Positions 17,099 to 27,147 of a DNA stretch of 64,000 nt are shown here, in pieces. The DNA is taken from positions 82,637-146,636 of the forward strand of contig NZ_MAOC01000069.1 in NCBI RefSeq assembly GCF_001884135.1, written 5' to 3'. Every line of letters starts with the position of its first letter. Position 1 is the first letter of the stretch. The translations under genes and the position numbers were made by a program. The DNA comes from Bacillus nitratireducens (GTDB lineage Bacteria; Bacillota; Bacilli; Bacillales; Bacillaceae_G). The notes below the pieces were generated by a model. It saw only the letters and a list, made by a program, of their open reading frames with translations, was not told the origin of the DNA and did not search any database.

Positions 17099-18511
17099 AT
17101 GAGCCAACTACAAGAACAGGCTGTTTCACTTGGAAAAAAAGAGAAAAAAATTAATGTTTTTGTATTGCTATTCGGCATTCTCGTAATAGCGACTCTATTA
17201 ACTTATTTTTTACCGACCGGAGAATATGCACGGATTGAAGTGAATAACCGGACTACTGTAGACCCAAATTCTTTTACATCAATAGAATCTGCTCCGGTCG
17301 GATTTTTCGATATGATAAAAGCTGTTCATACAGGAATGGTAGAAGCCGGCAATATTATATTTTTCTTATTGATTATCGGAGGATTTTTTGGTGTCTTAAG
17401 AGCAACTGGTACGGTTGATGTGCTTATCGCTACAATGGCTAGGAAGTTGGCGACGCGTGAAAAACTATTGATTCCTGTCGTGACGCTGTTTTTCGCTGTA
17501 GGTGGCTCTTTAATGGGGATGGCGGAAGAAACACTAGCTTATCTTCCTCTTATCATTCCACTGGCGTTGGCTCTGGGATTTGATGCAATTACAGGAACTG
17601 CTATCGTCATAGTAGGAGCATTGTCAGGGTTTACAACTGCCATCATGAATCCTTTCACAGTAGGGCTTGCACAAGGAATCGCAGAATTACCGATGTTCTC
17701 AGGCATAGTGTTTCGCCTTATTTTATTTGTTATCATCTACCTTGTTTCTGTTCTTTATATCTATCGTTACGCAATGAAGGTAAAGAAAAATCCTTCTGTA
17801 GGAATCTACGGAAAGTATACAAAAGAAGACGCGGAAAAATTACTGAAATCAAGTGGGAAGTTAACAGCAAGACATAAGTTCATCTTAGGAGCTTTTGTAA
17901 TTAATTATATCGTTTTGGCGTTTGGTGTAATCAAATTCCAATGGTACATTACAGAAATCACATCTTTATTCCTTTTATTGACAATAATAATTGGAATCAT
18001 CGGAAAACTCTCTGCAGATCAAATTGTTAACTCCTTTATCAACGGCTCTGCATCCTTGCTCGGCGGTGCCTTGATTATCGGTGTATCGCGCGCCATTCTT
18101 GTTGTATAGAATGAGGGACATATCGTTGATCCTATGCTGCACCAATTATCTGTATCAATTAAGCATATTCCGGACTATTTAAGTGTTGTTGGCATGTACA
18201 ATTTCCAAGCTCTTATTCATTTTGTTCTAGCATCTGGCACTGGTCATGCGATGCTGACAATGCCGATTATGGTGCCACTTGCAGACTTATTGGGTATTAC
18301 GCGCCAAACTGCAGTGTTATCTTTCTCTTTTGCTGATGGAATTGGAAATATGATTTTTCCGACCGCTACGACCTTAATGGCAGGCTTGGCCATTGCAGGA
18401 ATTTCTTGGACAAAGTGGGCAAAGTGGATTCTGCCACTTGTGTTCATTCACTATCTCATCGGATTAGTAGCTGTTATCATAGCTCACTTCATAGGATATG
18501 GTCCATTCTGA
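17099..18511 (+). pseudogene. YfcC-family transporter with in-frame TAG
   Basis: Multi-spanning carrier of the YfcC/C4-dicarboxylate-arginine family (470 codons). N-terminal helix VFVLLFGILVIATLLTYFLP, then PTGEYAR and the conserved MGMAEETLAYLPLIIPLALA segment. Codon 337 is TAG (18107-18109) in ILVV-stop-NEGHIVDPMLHQ. The same frame continues with transporter sequence to 18511, so this is a single-base nonsense change, not a frameshift. The ATG at 17099 follows AAAGGAGGA. The gene precedes an isoaspartyl dipeptidase gene by 36 bases and probably fed it peptides. Without suppression the product lacks its last 134 residues. Confidence 0.85.
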
Positions 18512-18547
18512 TATAAAACGAAAAGTATTGACAGGAGGAAAAAAGAA

Positions 18548-19720
18548 TTGATTACCTTAATAAAAAATGGAGAAGTATACGCACCCAACTATCTAGGACG
18601 GAAAGACATATTAATTGCAGATGATAAAATCGCATTCATAGATGATAGAATCGCAATTCCTAACAACTTTGCTCCTATTCTAGTCATTGATGCGGCAAAT
18701 CTTTTGGTTGTTCCAGGATTTATCGATTCACACGTTCATATTATTGGTGGAGGCGGAGAAGGCGGATTCAAAACCCGCACACCTGAGCTGATGCTTACTG
18801 ATATTACAACTGCAGGTATTACAACACTAGTCGGTTTACTCGGTACTGACGGGACAACACGTAAAATGGAAAGTCTGCTTGCCAAGGCGCGGGCACTTGA
18901 AGAAGAGGGAGTTTCTTGTTTCATTCACACAGGCTCCTATCAAGTGCCAGTAAAAACGCTGACGGGAAAAATCGAAGATGATATTATTTTAATTGACAAA
19001 ATTATCGGTGTTGGAGAGATTGCTATCTCCGACCATAGATCATCAGAACCTACATTTGAGGAAATAGTTAAAGTCGCCACTGCCGCACGCAATGGCGGTA
19101 TTCTGTCAGGAAAAGCTGGCATAATAGAAGTTCATGTAGGGGACGGAGAAGGAAAACTTTCATTGTTGCATGAAATTGCTGATAAAACCAACATTCCAAT
19201 TCGGCACTTCCATCCAACACATATAAACCGAAACGAAGAATTATTCAGGGCGGGTATTGATTACGCAAAACGAGGCGGTTACGTAGACTTTACCACAAGT
19301 ACTACTCCTCAATTTTTGGAGGACGGGGAAGTGAAATGCAGTGAGGCATTACGTATAATGCTTGAAGATGGGGTCCCAGTCGGACACATCACCTTCTCCT
19401 CAGATGGACAGGCCAGCCTCCCCTTCTTTGACAACAATGGGGAGTATGCAGGCCTTCAAGTCGGAAAAGTATCTTCGCTATTTCACGAAGTACGAGAATC
19501 TGTTTTAGTGGAAGGTATTCCGTTAGAAACGGCACTAGAAGTCATTACCACGAATCCCGCACAATTGCTGAAACTTTCAAGTAAGGGCTGTATCCAAACC
19601 GGGAAGGATGCTGACATCGTATTGTTGGAAAAAGAAACGTTGGACATTCACAGCGTCATTGCAAAAGGCAAGTTTATGGTAGAAAATAAAGTTCCGATAG
19701 TGAAGGGAACATTTGAATAA
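18548..19720 (+). CDS. iadA: Isoaspartyl dipeptidase (beta-aspartyl peptidase)
   Basis: A 390-aa amidohydrolase-superfamily metalloenzyme that hydrolyses beta-aspartyl dipeptides left by protein damage and turnover. Metal ligands H62 and H64 are in FIDSHVHIIGG. Family segments shared with E. coli IadA include AISDHRS, the FHPTHINRNEELF histidine loop, and TFSSDGQAS with the late aspartate. The end, KGKFMVENKVPIVKGTFE, is typical. A TTG start follows AGGAGGAAAAAAGAA, a strong ribosome site that fixes the choice. It is the second gene of the sigma-54-controlled unit; its transporter partner carries a nonsense codon. Confidence 0.9.
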   Translation: MITLIKNGEVYAPNYLGRKDILIADDKIAFIDDRIAIPNNFAPILVIDAANLLVVPGFIDSHVHIIGGGGEGGFKTRTPELMLTDITTAGITTLVGLLGTDGTTRKMESLLAKARALEEEGVSCFIHTGSYQVPVKTLTGKIEDDIILIDKIIGVGEIAISDHRSSEPTFEEIVKVATAARNGGILSGKAGIIEVHVGDGEGKLSLLHEIADKTNIPIRHFHPTHINRNEELFRAGIDYAKRGGYVDFTTSTTPQFLEDGEVKCSEALRIMLEDGVPVGHITFSSDGQASLPFFDNNGEYAGLQVGKVSSLFHEVRESVLVEGIPLETALEVITTNPAQLLKLSSKGCIQTGKDADIVLLEKETLDIHSVIAKGKFMVENKVPIVKGTFE

Positions 19721-19760
19721 GAAAGATAAGAAGCTTCTATTAATCGTTGGGGTCACGTCA

Positions 19761-19880
19761 CATCGCTATCAAGTTAAGAAACGCATTCTTCCCCAAAACG
19801 ATAAAAATGAACTTCGGTACTATAAAAAACACAAAATTTCCATTTAGGGGGTACTTTAAAAGCTTAGCTTGATGGTAATG
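19761..19880 (-). repeat. 120-bp bcr1-like element, copy 1
   Basis: Ends are CATCGCTATCAAGTTAAGAA and the inverted AGCTTGATGGTAATG. The interior (CATTCTTCCCCAAAAC..., AAAATTTCCATTTAGG) is nearly identical to the reverse complement of 42348-42467, also 120 bp. No coding region. It lies just after iadA. Confidence 0.7.
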
Positions 19881-19909
19881 TCGCGGTACTCCTTAATGGA
19901 GTATTATCT

Positions 19910-20059
19910 TTATTTTGAGCATTTAATAAAATTCTCCATGTTGTCCAGTTCTTGTTTTAATAACCTTGATAAAAATAATAGTTGTGGGAATGGCTCTAAA
20001 ACCAAATCTTTATTAAAATCCTCTTTAATTTTAGCTAATTTTTTGGTTTCAATTTTCAT
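19910..20059 (-). other. Short 49-codon open frame, possible gene remnant
   Basis: Encodes MKIETKKLAKIKEDFNKDLV... (49 aa) with coding-like composition but no ribosome site. It lies between a bcr1-like repeat and the surface-protein terminator. Not recognised; may be the tail of a lost gene. Confidence 0.25.
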
Positions 20060-20077
20060 TCTGGATCAAAAATAAAT

Positions 20078-20126
20078 GTAAAAAGATAAGCACATCTTGT
20101 TAAAAAACAGATGTGCTTATCTTTTT
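20078..20126 (-). terminator. Terminator of the LPXTG surface-protein gene
   Basis: AAAAGATAAGCACATCT pairs with AGATGTGCTTATCTTTTT around a short loop; strong stem with T runs on both sides. Confidence 0.85.
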
Positions 20127-20131
20127 AATTT

Positions 20132-23100
20132 CTATGCATTTTTACGTTTTAAGAAAATCACCCCACCAACAATTAACAGTAATGCGCCTGTAGCCATAGA
20201 GATCCAACTTGTAAGGTTAGTACCTGTTTGCGGTAACCATCCAATTTTAGATTGAATTTCTTTCTTAGGTTGTGGTTGTTCTTTTACTTGCTCTTTAGGT
20301 TGCTCTGATGTTGGAGTATTTTTATCTGAATTCGGCTGTTCTGATTTAGGTTGTTCCGGTTTTACCTCTTTAAATTTCACTGTTTGACCCTTATCTTCAA
20401 TGTCAACGTGAATAGCAACTAAGACATTGTCTTGATACAGTTCTTCAAACACAACTACTTCTTTACCTTGTAATGCAGAAGCATTAAATATGAAATCTAA
20501 TGTGATAGAACCATTTTTTTCTTTTGTAGTAAACTTGGATTCTGCTGTTACTTCTTTACCATCAACTAATAATGGTTTGTTTGTTGCTTTATCCATTAGT
20601 TTGCCTTTTACAACGTACTCTTTACCCACGATTAAGTCTTTGTATTCCACTTTATCTTGGATAGTTATAGATTTTGTAGCGTCTAATTCTTTAGAACCAT
20701 CAGCTTTGTTTGTAGCTGTTGTTTTTATTGAAGGCTCTACAAATCGAACTGTTTGACCTACATCGTTAATGTCAGAGTGAGTTGCAATTACTTGACCCTC
20801 ATGTAATAAGTCTTCAAACACGACTACTTCTCTTCCTTGCTGTTCAGCACCAACGAAAGTAAAGTCTAATGTTACAAAACCACTCTTTTCTTTTGCAATG
20901 AACTTAGTCTCTGCTGTTATTTCTTTACCATCAATTAATAATGGTTTGTTAATAGCTTTGTTCATTAATTTACCTTTTACAGTGTACTCTTTACCAACAA
21001 CTAAGTTAGTATACTCTACTTTATCTTGAATAGTGATAGAATCCTTTGAATGAATCTCTTTTCCACCATCAGCTTTGTTTGTAGCAGTTGTTTTTACTGA
21101 CGGCTTAACGAACTTAACTGTTTGACCTTTATCATTGATATCAACATGTGTAGTAACAACTTTTCCGTCTTTCAGTAACTCTTCGAATACTACTACTTCT
21201 TTTTCTTCTAAACCAGTTGCATCAAAAGTGAAATCTAGTGTAATAGAACCGTTTGCTTCTTTTGGTGTAAACTTAGTTTCAGCAGTTACTTCTTTACCAT
21301 TTACAACTAATGGCTTATTAGTCTCTTTATCCATTAATTTACCTTTTAAAGTGTACTCTTTACCTACTTGTAGGTCTTTGTATTCCACTTTATCTTGAAT
21401 TGTTACAGACTTAGACGTGTGCATTTCTTTTGTACCATCTTTTTTATCAGTTGCTATTGTTTTAATTGAAGGAATCTTCTCATCTTTGACGATGTGTTTA
21501 ATAATTTGACCATTCTCTTTGATTTCAAAAGAAAACGTCTCTTCATTTAAGATATAACCTTTTGGTGCAACAGTTTCTTTATACGTGTATTTTCCAAATG
21601 GTAACTTTTCAAATTTAGCGATACCTTTATCATCTGTTTTACCTTTTACTACTTCTTTCCCTGCTTCGTTATAAATCGTAAATTCTGCATTTGGAAGCTT
21701 GTTGTTTCCATCAGCTACATCTACCTTTGTAATTTCCAGATCACCTTTGATAAGATGATTAACTGCTAATAGCTCAATAATTCTTCCATGTTCCTTTATT
21801 TCGAACACAATTGGTTCTGTGACAAGAACGTAACCATTTGGAGAAGTCTTTTCTACAAATGAATACTTACCATACGCTAAATCTTTAACGTTAATCTCGC
21901 CATTTTTATCTGTCTTATAATCCCCAATTACTTTTCCACTTGCATCTTTTAACTCGAATACTGCACCTTCTAATTTTTTACTTATATCCTCATTATCTAC
22001 TTTTAATAGTTTTACACTACCTTTTACTTCAGTGTTTTCTACTGTAAAAGTAAGTGTTTTATTGTGCTCTTTAATTTCAAAAGGATACTTTGTTTTATTT
22101 CCAATATATCCATTTGGTGTTTTTGTCTCTAAGAAATAATACTTACCAAATGTAAGGCCTTCAACATTTGCAATTCCATTTTCTTTTGTTACTGCCTTTT
22201 TCACTTCTTTTCCATCTTCAGTAAAAACAGTGAATTCAACATTAGGTAGCACTTTACCTGAATCACTAAGTTTTTTTATTTCAATGTTCCCTTTTGCCTT
22301 GTTGTTTACTATTTGAACAGCTCCTGTTTCTCCTGTCTTAACCTCAATAGTTTGTGGTTTATCTCCTAAAACATAGCCTGTTGGCGCTTTTATTTCTTTT
22401 ACAGTATAAGTACCAATTGGTAGATTATTTAATCCTGCAGTACCATCAGCACCAGTTGTGATTTTTCCAACTGATTCATTATTTGCATTAAAGACCTCAA
22501 ATACCGCACCAGCTAATACTTCTCCATTTTCTCCAACCTTTTTAATTTTTAAAGAACCAGCAGCTTCCCAATTTACTGCAAGGTCACTACTAAGCTTTTC
22601 TTCATTTCTTTCTAATAGTACTGTAGCATTCTGAACAGTATCCGTACCGCGGTAAGCAATTGCTTGAACTTTTGTTAAGTTTGCAGCAACACTTAGATTA
22701 AATTCACCTGTTTGTGTATCTTTAGGAATTTGGATACGGAATTTTTCCCCAACTGAAAGCTGATCTTTCACTTCTCCATTTTCACTAACAATTTTAACTC
22801 CATTAGGTGCATTTTTCGCCACTACTTTATAAGAACCACTCTTAGCATTTGTTTGTACTGTGTATAGGTTTGTTTCAAAGAACTCACCCTTTAGTTCTGC
22901 CTTTTGCTTTTCAGCAGGAATCACATTCATAAAAATATCTTGAGTATCTTCACTTGTATTTGCAGCATTAATAATTGTCTTAGCCGCTTTTTCAACATTT
23001 TTATTTTCATGCTTTAATTCATTTACATCAAGTTGACCTAATGCATTCCAAACCGCAAGCTGAGTTGCATAATGTGCTTCATTCTGATTCGCTACCCCCA

Positions 23101-23413
23101 GTTGTTCTACACTTTTTTGCGGGAAACCATTTAATAGTACCCTATATACTACATTATCCGTCTTCCCCATTTCAGGAAGATCTTCACCATTTGGAGATTT
23201 TAATCCAAGAGTTAAGCAATAAGCAATTTGACCGCTTGAATTTTTAATAATTTCTGTTCGGATGTACTTACCTAGGCTATTACTATAGCTCCAGTCCATT
23301 GAATATTTTTCATGCGTCATAACCTCTGCACTAGCCCTTGGTAAAAACACATTAAGGCATAATGCTAGTACTGATAATAATGTAAAAACTCTTATAATAA
23401 CTCTCTTGCCCAA
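20132..23413 (-). CDS. LPXTG cell-wall surface protein with thioester, CnaB/SpaA and VaFE-like repeats
   Basis: A 1,093-aa sortase substrate. The TTG at 23413 is chosen because GGGAGG lies 8 bases upstream and a good signal peptide follows (MGKRVIIRVFTLLSVLALCL, ending at ASA). A thioester domain has C66 (IAYC) and the TQLA motif with Q118, the pair that forms the internal Cys-Gln bond used to attach covalently to host surfaces. Then come about five CnaB/SpaA-like domains (SAGAVFEV, YTVKEIKAPTGYVLGD type), three 90-residue repeats each starting TTATNKADG or similar (VaFE type), a Pro-rich stalk, LPQTG, a membrane helix and KRKNA. The domain order suggests a host- or matrix-binding adhesin. 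Confidence 0.93.
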   Translation of the reverse strand: MGKRVIIRVFTLLSVLALCLNVFLPRASAEVMTHEKYSMDWSYSNSLGKYIRTEIIKNSSGQIAYCLTLGLKSPNGEDLPEMGKTDNVVYRVLLNGFPQKSVEQLGVANQNEAHYATQLAVWNALGQLDVNELKHENKNVEKAAKTIINAANTSEDTQDIFMNVIPAEKQKAELKGEFFETNLYTVQTNAKSGSYKVVAKNAPNGVKIVSENGEVKDQLSVGEKFRIQIPKDTQTGEFNLSVAANLTKVQAIAYRGTDTVQNATVLLERNEEKLSSDLAVNWEAAGSLKIKKVGENGEVLAGAVFEVFNANNESVGKITTGADGTAGLNNLPIGTYTVKEIKAPTGYVLGDKPQTIEVKTGETGAVQIVNNKAKGNIEIKKLSDSGKVLPNVEFTVFTEDGKEVKKAVTKENGIANVEGLTFGKYYFLETKTPNGYIGNKTKYPFEIKEHNKTLTFTVENTEVKGSVKLLKVDNEDISKKLEGAVFELKDASGKVIGDYKTDKNGEINVKDLAYGKYSFVEKTSPNGYVLVTEPIVFEIKEHGRIIELLAVNHLIKGDLEITKVDVADGNNKLPNAEFTIYNEAGKEVVKGKTDDKGIAKFEKLPFGKYTYKETVAPKGYILNEETFSFEIKENGQIIKHIVKDEKIPSIKTIATDKKDGTKEMHTSKSVTIQDKVEYKDLQVGKEYTLKGKLMDKETNKPLVVNGKEVTAETKFTPKEANGSITLDFTFDATGLEEKEVVVFEELLKDGKVVTTHVDINDKGQTVKFVKPSVKTTATNKADGGKEIHSKDSITIQDKVEYTNLVVGKEYTVKGKLMNKAINKPLLIDGKEITAETKFIAKEKSGFVTLDFTFVGAEQQGREVVVFEDLLHEGQVIATHSDINDVGQTVRFVEPSIKTTATNKADGSKELDATKSITIQDKVEYKDLIVGKEYVVKGKLMDKATNKPLLVDGKEVTAESKFTTKEKNGSITLDFIFNASALQGKEVVVFEELYQDNVLVAIHVDIEDKGQTVKFKEVKPEQPKSEQPNSDKNTPTSEQPKEQVKEQPQPKKEIQSKIGWLPQTGTNLTSWISMATGALLLIVGGVIFLKRKNA

Positions 23414-23914
23414 TTTTGAAACCTCCCTAAAATAAATTAATCCGATTGTATATCGCAATATCTAAAACATTCACGACCAACCCGAGTATCATTATAAAAC
23501 AAAAAATTACAAATATTAAACCAATTTAATTAAAGAGTCAAAAAATTTACACATTTTAATGTTTTTCAAGTTTTTAATCACATTAACCATTTACAAATTT
23601 CCAAAAAAGGCCTTAATTAACAAAACTAATATGTATGTTAAGTATGTAAATACCCAGTTCTTTTTGCTCAAGTTATTAACCTTTTATCCAATACATAAGT
23701 TCCTATCTAATTCGATTTTTTTTGAATACGTTATGCAGTTTTCTAGGGACTATTTTGGGGTCCTTTCGTTTGTTACCATCTTCAAGTCCTGCAACATCAT
23801 AAGCTTTGCTATGTATCTTTAACAACCACCCAAATACGCATGGACAATTGTCCAAAAATATACAAATAAATATAATATCGAGAGCAATAGGATTAAAATA
23901 AGGAGTGACTGTCT

Positions 23915-24091
23915 TTGTATCGTCAAACATTTGAAGATTGTGTATGGGATTGCATTATGAAAGGTGGACATAGGTTTGAATGTGAAGATATATGTCGTAT
24001 GAATCCATCTAGTGCCAATTTTTACGGGTACAACTCCTACTTACAGCCAACAGTTTATTCTTCCATTTTCCCAATAGATCCAGAGTGCTAA
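23915..24091 (+). CDS. Small cysteine-rich protein (58 aa)
   Basis: TTG start after AAGGAG with a 9-base gap; product begins MYRQTFEDCVWDCIMKGGHR and continues FECEDICRMNPSS, giving paired cysteines (C-x3-C twice) and a Tyr/Pro-rich tail. Hydrophilic, no signal peptide. Composition and size recall small spore-associated proteins of the B. cereus group, but I do not recognise the family. The codon pattern and ribosome site favour a real gene over the overlapping opposite-strand frame. Confidence 0.55.
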   Translation: MYRQTFEDCVWDCIMKGGHRFECEDICRMNPSSANFYGYNSYLQPTVYSSIFPIDPEC

Positions 24092-24277
24092 GCCCAGTGC
24101 ATAAGGAATGGTCATAGTCCCTTGTTCTGTCAAAGTGCTTGCAGAGAGAATCCATGGTAAAAATATTTTAATTCAATAAATAAGTAAAGAAACTATCTTA
24201 TCTAAGATGGTTTTTTATTTTCACACACAAGATTGTTACGAATTTAGGGCCTATTTTTTACAAATAAAAAAGATGAC

Positions 24278-24379
24278 TCATTTCTGAGCCATCTTGAATA
24301 AATAATTCGCTATATTCTTAACTGTTTCCGCAGAATATTCGTTTACAACAATAACTTTAATTCCCCAAAATTCCTTCAT
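24278..24379 (-). CDS. 33-aa peptide
   Basis: MKEFWGIKVIVVNEYSAETV then KNIANYLFKMAQK. A GAGAGGAAAA ribosome-site-like stretch lies 6 bases before ATG, and a stem-loop (GATGACTCA / TGAGCCATC) covers the stop. Unknown function; could be a complete small gene or the last exon of a deleted one. Confidence 0.4.
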   Translation of the reverse strand: MKEFWGIKVIVVNEYSAETVKNIANYLFKMAQK

Positions 24380-24410
24380 TCCGATTTTCCTCTCAGCCTT
24401 TTTAATACTC

Positions 24411-24465
24411 TTTTATCATTTTAGCCCAGAAGACTCCTTCCTCAAGGAACGCGAAGTGAGTAGGT
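24411..24465 (+). repeat. 55-bp repeat, inverted copy of 32340-32393
   Basis: TTTTATCATTTTAGCCCAGA then AGACTCCTTCCTCAAGGAAC and GCGAAGTGAGTAGG. The complement occurs at 32340-32393 with few differences. Each copy lies beside an IS240 copy. It resembles the right end of an IS200/IS605-type element. Confidence 0.65.
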
Positions 24466-24494
24466 GGGAGATCAATTGGCTAAAATAATAAAAT

Positions 24495-25338
24495 GGTTCT
24501 GGTGCAAAAACCATTTGATAGAGACATAGAACCTACATGGATTGTTCAATTACAGATTATGATCCAATTCCAAACAACTTATATATGAATCCGACTTCAT
24601 TTTGGGCAGACTTCACCTGTGGGTGAAGTTGTCCTTTTTCATCATGTGCATGGCTTCAACGCCACTCAATATAAAAGTGGATGTTTCATACGACTTGAAT
24701 CCTAACATAGAACGCACACGTTTCTTAATGAAACGGTGATCCTGTTCCACTATATTATTGAGATACTTAACTTGCCTTATTTGTATGCCTTCAGGCATAC
24801 GTTTCTCTTCTTTTAGCTCTTGAATCACTACGGGATAGGCTGGTTTTTTGTCTACTGTTATAACACGAGGTTTACAAATATGAGAAGCAGCCAAGGCTTT
24901 CTTGAAAAAGCGCTTGGCTGTTTGTTTATCTCTTGATTCACTTAGATAAAAATCAACGGTATTCCCTTCTGAATCGACTGCGCGATATAAATACATCCAT
25001 TGATCTTTTACTTTCACATACGTTTCATCGACTCTCTAGGAATCATTTGTCGTCTTAAGATGACGTCGTACTCTTTCATCTAATTCAGGTCCATATTGAT
25101 GCACCAAACGCATAATGGTGGTGTGAGCAATAGACAAACCTCGTTCGTCCATCATTTCTACCAAATCACGAAAACTTAGATTGTACCGTTAATAAGATAA
25201 TATCAGGCTGATATTGCTTCCGTTTGAACATTTTTTCCTTTTCCATACTGATCACACACCTTTTATAGAGTTGTACTATTATTATGTCCAAGATTTAGAG
25301 ATTCGTTGCAATTTCCCTAGAGTTTTTGCACCAGAACC
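24495..25338 (-). mobile_element. IS240-type (IS6 family) insertion sequence, decayed
   Basis: Bounded by perfect 16-bp inverted repeats GGTTCTGGTGCAAAAA (24495) and its complement ending at 25338. At 844 bp it is slightly short for IS240. No matching direct repeat of 8 bp flanks it, so an older recombination has changed at least one side. Confidence 0.85.
24613..25240 (-). pseudogene. IS240 transposase, frameshifted and with nonsense codon
   Basis: The C-terminal 134 codons are open from 25017 (VKDQWMYLYRAVDSEGNTVD, ITVDKKPAYP, VEQDHRFIKKRVRSMLGFKS). Upstream, TNDS-stop-RVDETYVK shows W changed to TAG. Further up, LVEMMDERGLSIAHTTIMRL is in another frame from FKRKQYQPDIILLTV. The DDE catalytic set is therefore split and the copy is dead unless helped in trans. 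Confidence 0.85.
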
Positions 25339-25383
25339 GTATTTACTATCTTAACGTTTTTACTCTTGTATCTATCTAGCACT

Positions 25384-25417
25384 AAAAAAGTCCCCAATCT
25401 AACTTAGGGACTTTTTC
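25384..25417 (-). terminator. Terminator of the symporter operon
   Basis: AAAAAAGTCCC and GGGACTTTTT around a 12-base loop, downstream of the symporter stop. Confidence 0.8.
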
Positions 25418-25450
25418 GATATATTTACAGGGATTACCTTTTCTATTAAA

Positions 25451-26938
25451 TTAGATCTTACTCTCTATTACAGTTGTCTTGTCCCGATGAACATTTGAAA
25501 TATTTTTGGTCATCAAACTGACTATTACTAAAACTACAATATTCACAAATAAAGCGATAATTCCTTCATTCAAATCTTTAATTACCTGAGGAAAATCAGG
25601 GAATATTTTGCCAATACCGAGGTTTCCTAAGTCCATAATTGAGACTAACAATCCGCCTGTAATAATCCCAGCAAAAGCCCCTTGTTTAGTCACAAAGTTC
25701 TTTCTCATCAAACTCGCAAAAAATGCTGGAGCGAGTTGCGTAATGAAATTATAAGCAATTAGAGCTAGACTAAACAGGGTATTCCCTCCTTTAAAGGTCA
25801 AGTAAATTCCCACAAGAGAAATAAACGGAACTAAGTATTTTACCAATTTTCCAAGCTGTTTTTCCGTTACAGATGGATTAAATACTTGATATATATTTTT
25901 GGCAAGCAATGTTGATATTGCCATTAATAATAATGAACTTGGTACTAGTGCTGCTAACACTCCCGCTCCGCCAATTACCCCAACAAACCACGGATCAAAA
26001 GCTTGTTTAGACAGTTGCAGCAAAATAGAATCAATATCACTACCTCTTAATCCTGGCATCCGTAAGATTGCAGCAAATCCGACGAAAAAGGCAAATAGTA
26101 AAATTAATTGATACATTGGCATTAAAATTGCATTTTTTCGTAATGCTTTTTCACTTGATGCAGCAAAAATGGGGGAAAAACCATGTGGCCACATATAAAA
26201 TCCAATAGAACTTAATATTACCGTCGATATATACCATGATATACTCATTCCCTGTTCAGGTAGTATGGTAAAGTTCGGTTTTACTTTTTCAATTGCCTCA
26301 TACATAGGTTGAATCCCACCATAATAATGAGTAGGAAAATAAATCCCTAAAAATACGACAATCCCAAGAATCAGAATATCCTTTAGGATCGATGTTTGTG
26401 CAGAGCCATGAATACCGGAAACCATTACAAAAATAGTTACCCCTATCGCTCCAAACCAAATGGCTGTTGTAGAAGATATGGCACCGTAAGATGTTGCAGA
26501 AACGATATATCCTAGTCCCTTCAATTGCAGCACTAAATAGCATGTACAGGCTATAACACCAATAACTGCAACAAGTACCCCAAGATAAGGACTTTGATAT
26601 TTTTTAACAAAAAAGTCCGATTGTGAAACTAAATTATGTTTCTTTGCATACCTCCAAATAACAGGAAAGGTCCAGTAGGAGATTACTGTTGCTAAACAAC
26701 CGTATGTTATAATACTAAAGATAGAGCCTCCCTCCCCATAAGCTGAACCACTTGCCCCTAAAAAGGTAAAGGTAGTATACATTTCGCCTGCAGACAGAAG
26801 GAAAATCAACAGGGCTCCCATTCCACGACCTCCAACCGACCATTGCTCTAAATCCATTTCTTGTCCTTTTTTAGCACGAATACTAATCAAAATGGGGATG
26901 ACGAAAAAACATAAAATGAAAAACACGGCAATATTCAT
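25451..26938 (-). CDS. Sodium:solute symporter family protein
   Basis: A 495-aa permease with about 13 hydrophobic helices, of the SSS (SLC5-like) family. It begins MNIAVFFILCFFVIPILISI, has the EQWSVGGRGMG loop and SAGEMYTTFTFLG helix common to this branch (pantothenate/proline/acetate-type carriers), and later GYIVSATSYG and SMSWYISTVILSS segments. It overlaps the DUF3311 gene by 4 bases; DUF3311 proteins are regular small partners of these symporters. The M20 amidohydrolase upstream suggests import of an amino-acid derivative or small peptide. The exact solute is unknown. Confidence 0.9.
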   Translation of the reverse strand: MNIAVFFILCFFVIPILISIRAKKGQEMDLEQWSVGGRGMGALLIFLLSAGEMYTTFTFLGASGSAYGEGGSIFSIITYGCLATVISYWTFPVIWRYAKKHNLVSQSDFFVKKYQSPYLGVLVAVIGVIACTCYLVLQLKGLGYIVSATSYGAISSTTAIWFGAIGVTIFVMVSGIHGSAQTSILKDILILGIVVFLGIYFPTHYYGGIQPMYEAIEKVKPNFTILPEQGMSISWYISTVILSSIGFYMWPHGFSPIFAASSEKALRKNAILMPMYQLILLFAFFVGFAAILRMPGLRGSDIDSILLQLSKQAFDPWFVGVIGGAGVLAALVPSSLLLMAISTLLAKNIYQVFNPSVTEKQLGKLVKYLVPFISLVGIYLTFKGGNTLFSLALIAYNFITQLAPAFFASLMRKNFVTKQGAFAGIITGGLLVSIMDLGNLGIGKIFPDFPQVIKDLNEGIIALFVNIVVLVIVSLMTKNISNVHRDKTTVIESKI

Positions 26939-27135
26939 TTTGAATCCCCTTTCTGGTTAACAGGATCTATTTTATAAATAATCGCTAAGATAGCTGTGGT
27001 TATAAGTGACCAGAGTACAATCCAAAAGTGGAAGAATGGCATTCCAAAAACATAAGGACTCACCTTATTTGTAAATAAAGCACCTGCAATAAATCCCAAA
27101 AATGGAATAATGCTAAGCCAATGTATGATTTTCAT
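26935..27135 (-). CDS. DUF3311 small membrane protein
   Basis: A 66-aa protein with two hydrophobic helices (LSIIPFLGFIAGALFTN and FHFWIVLWSLITTAILAIIY), the DUF3311 pattern. Its genes almost always precede a sodium:solute symporter gene, as here with a 4-base overlap, so it is probably a subunit or assembly partner of that carrier. Confidence 0.85.
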   Translation of the reverse strand: MKIIHWLSIIPFLGFIAGALFTNKVSPYVFGMPFFHFWIVLWSLITTAILAIIYKIDPVNQKGDSK

Positions 27136-27147
27136 ACTTTTATCCCC

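Noticed and set aside
26298-26543. 81-aa minus-strand frame inside the symporter gene
   Set aside because: Same-strand shadow in another frame; the symporter frame is continuous.
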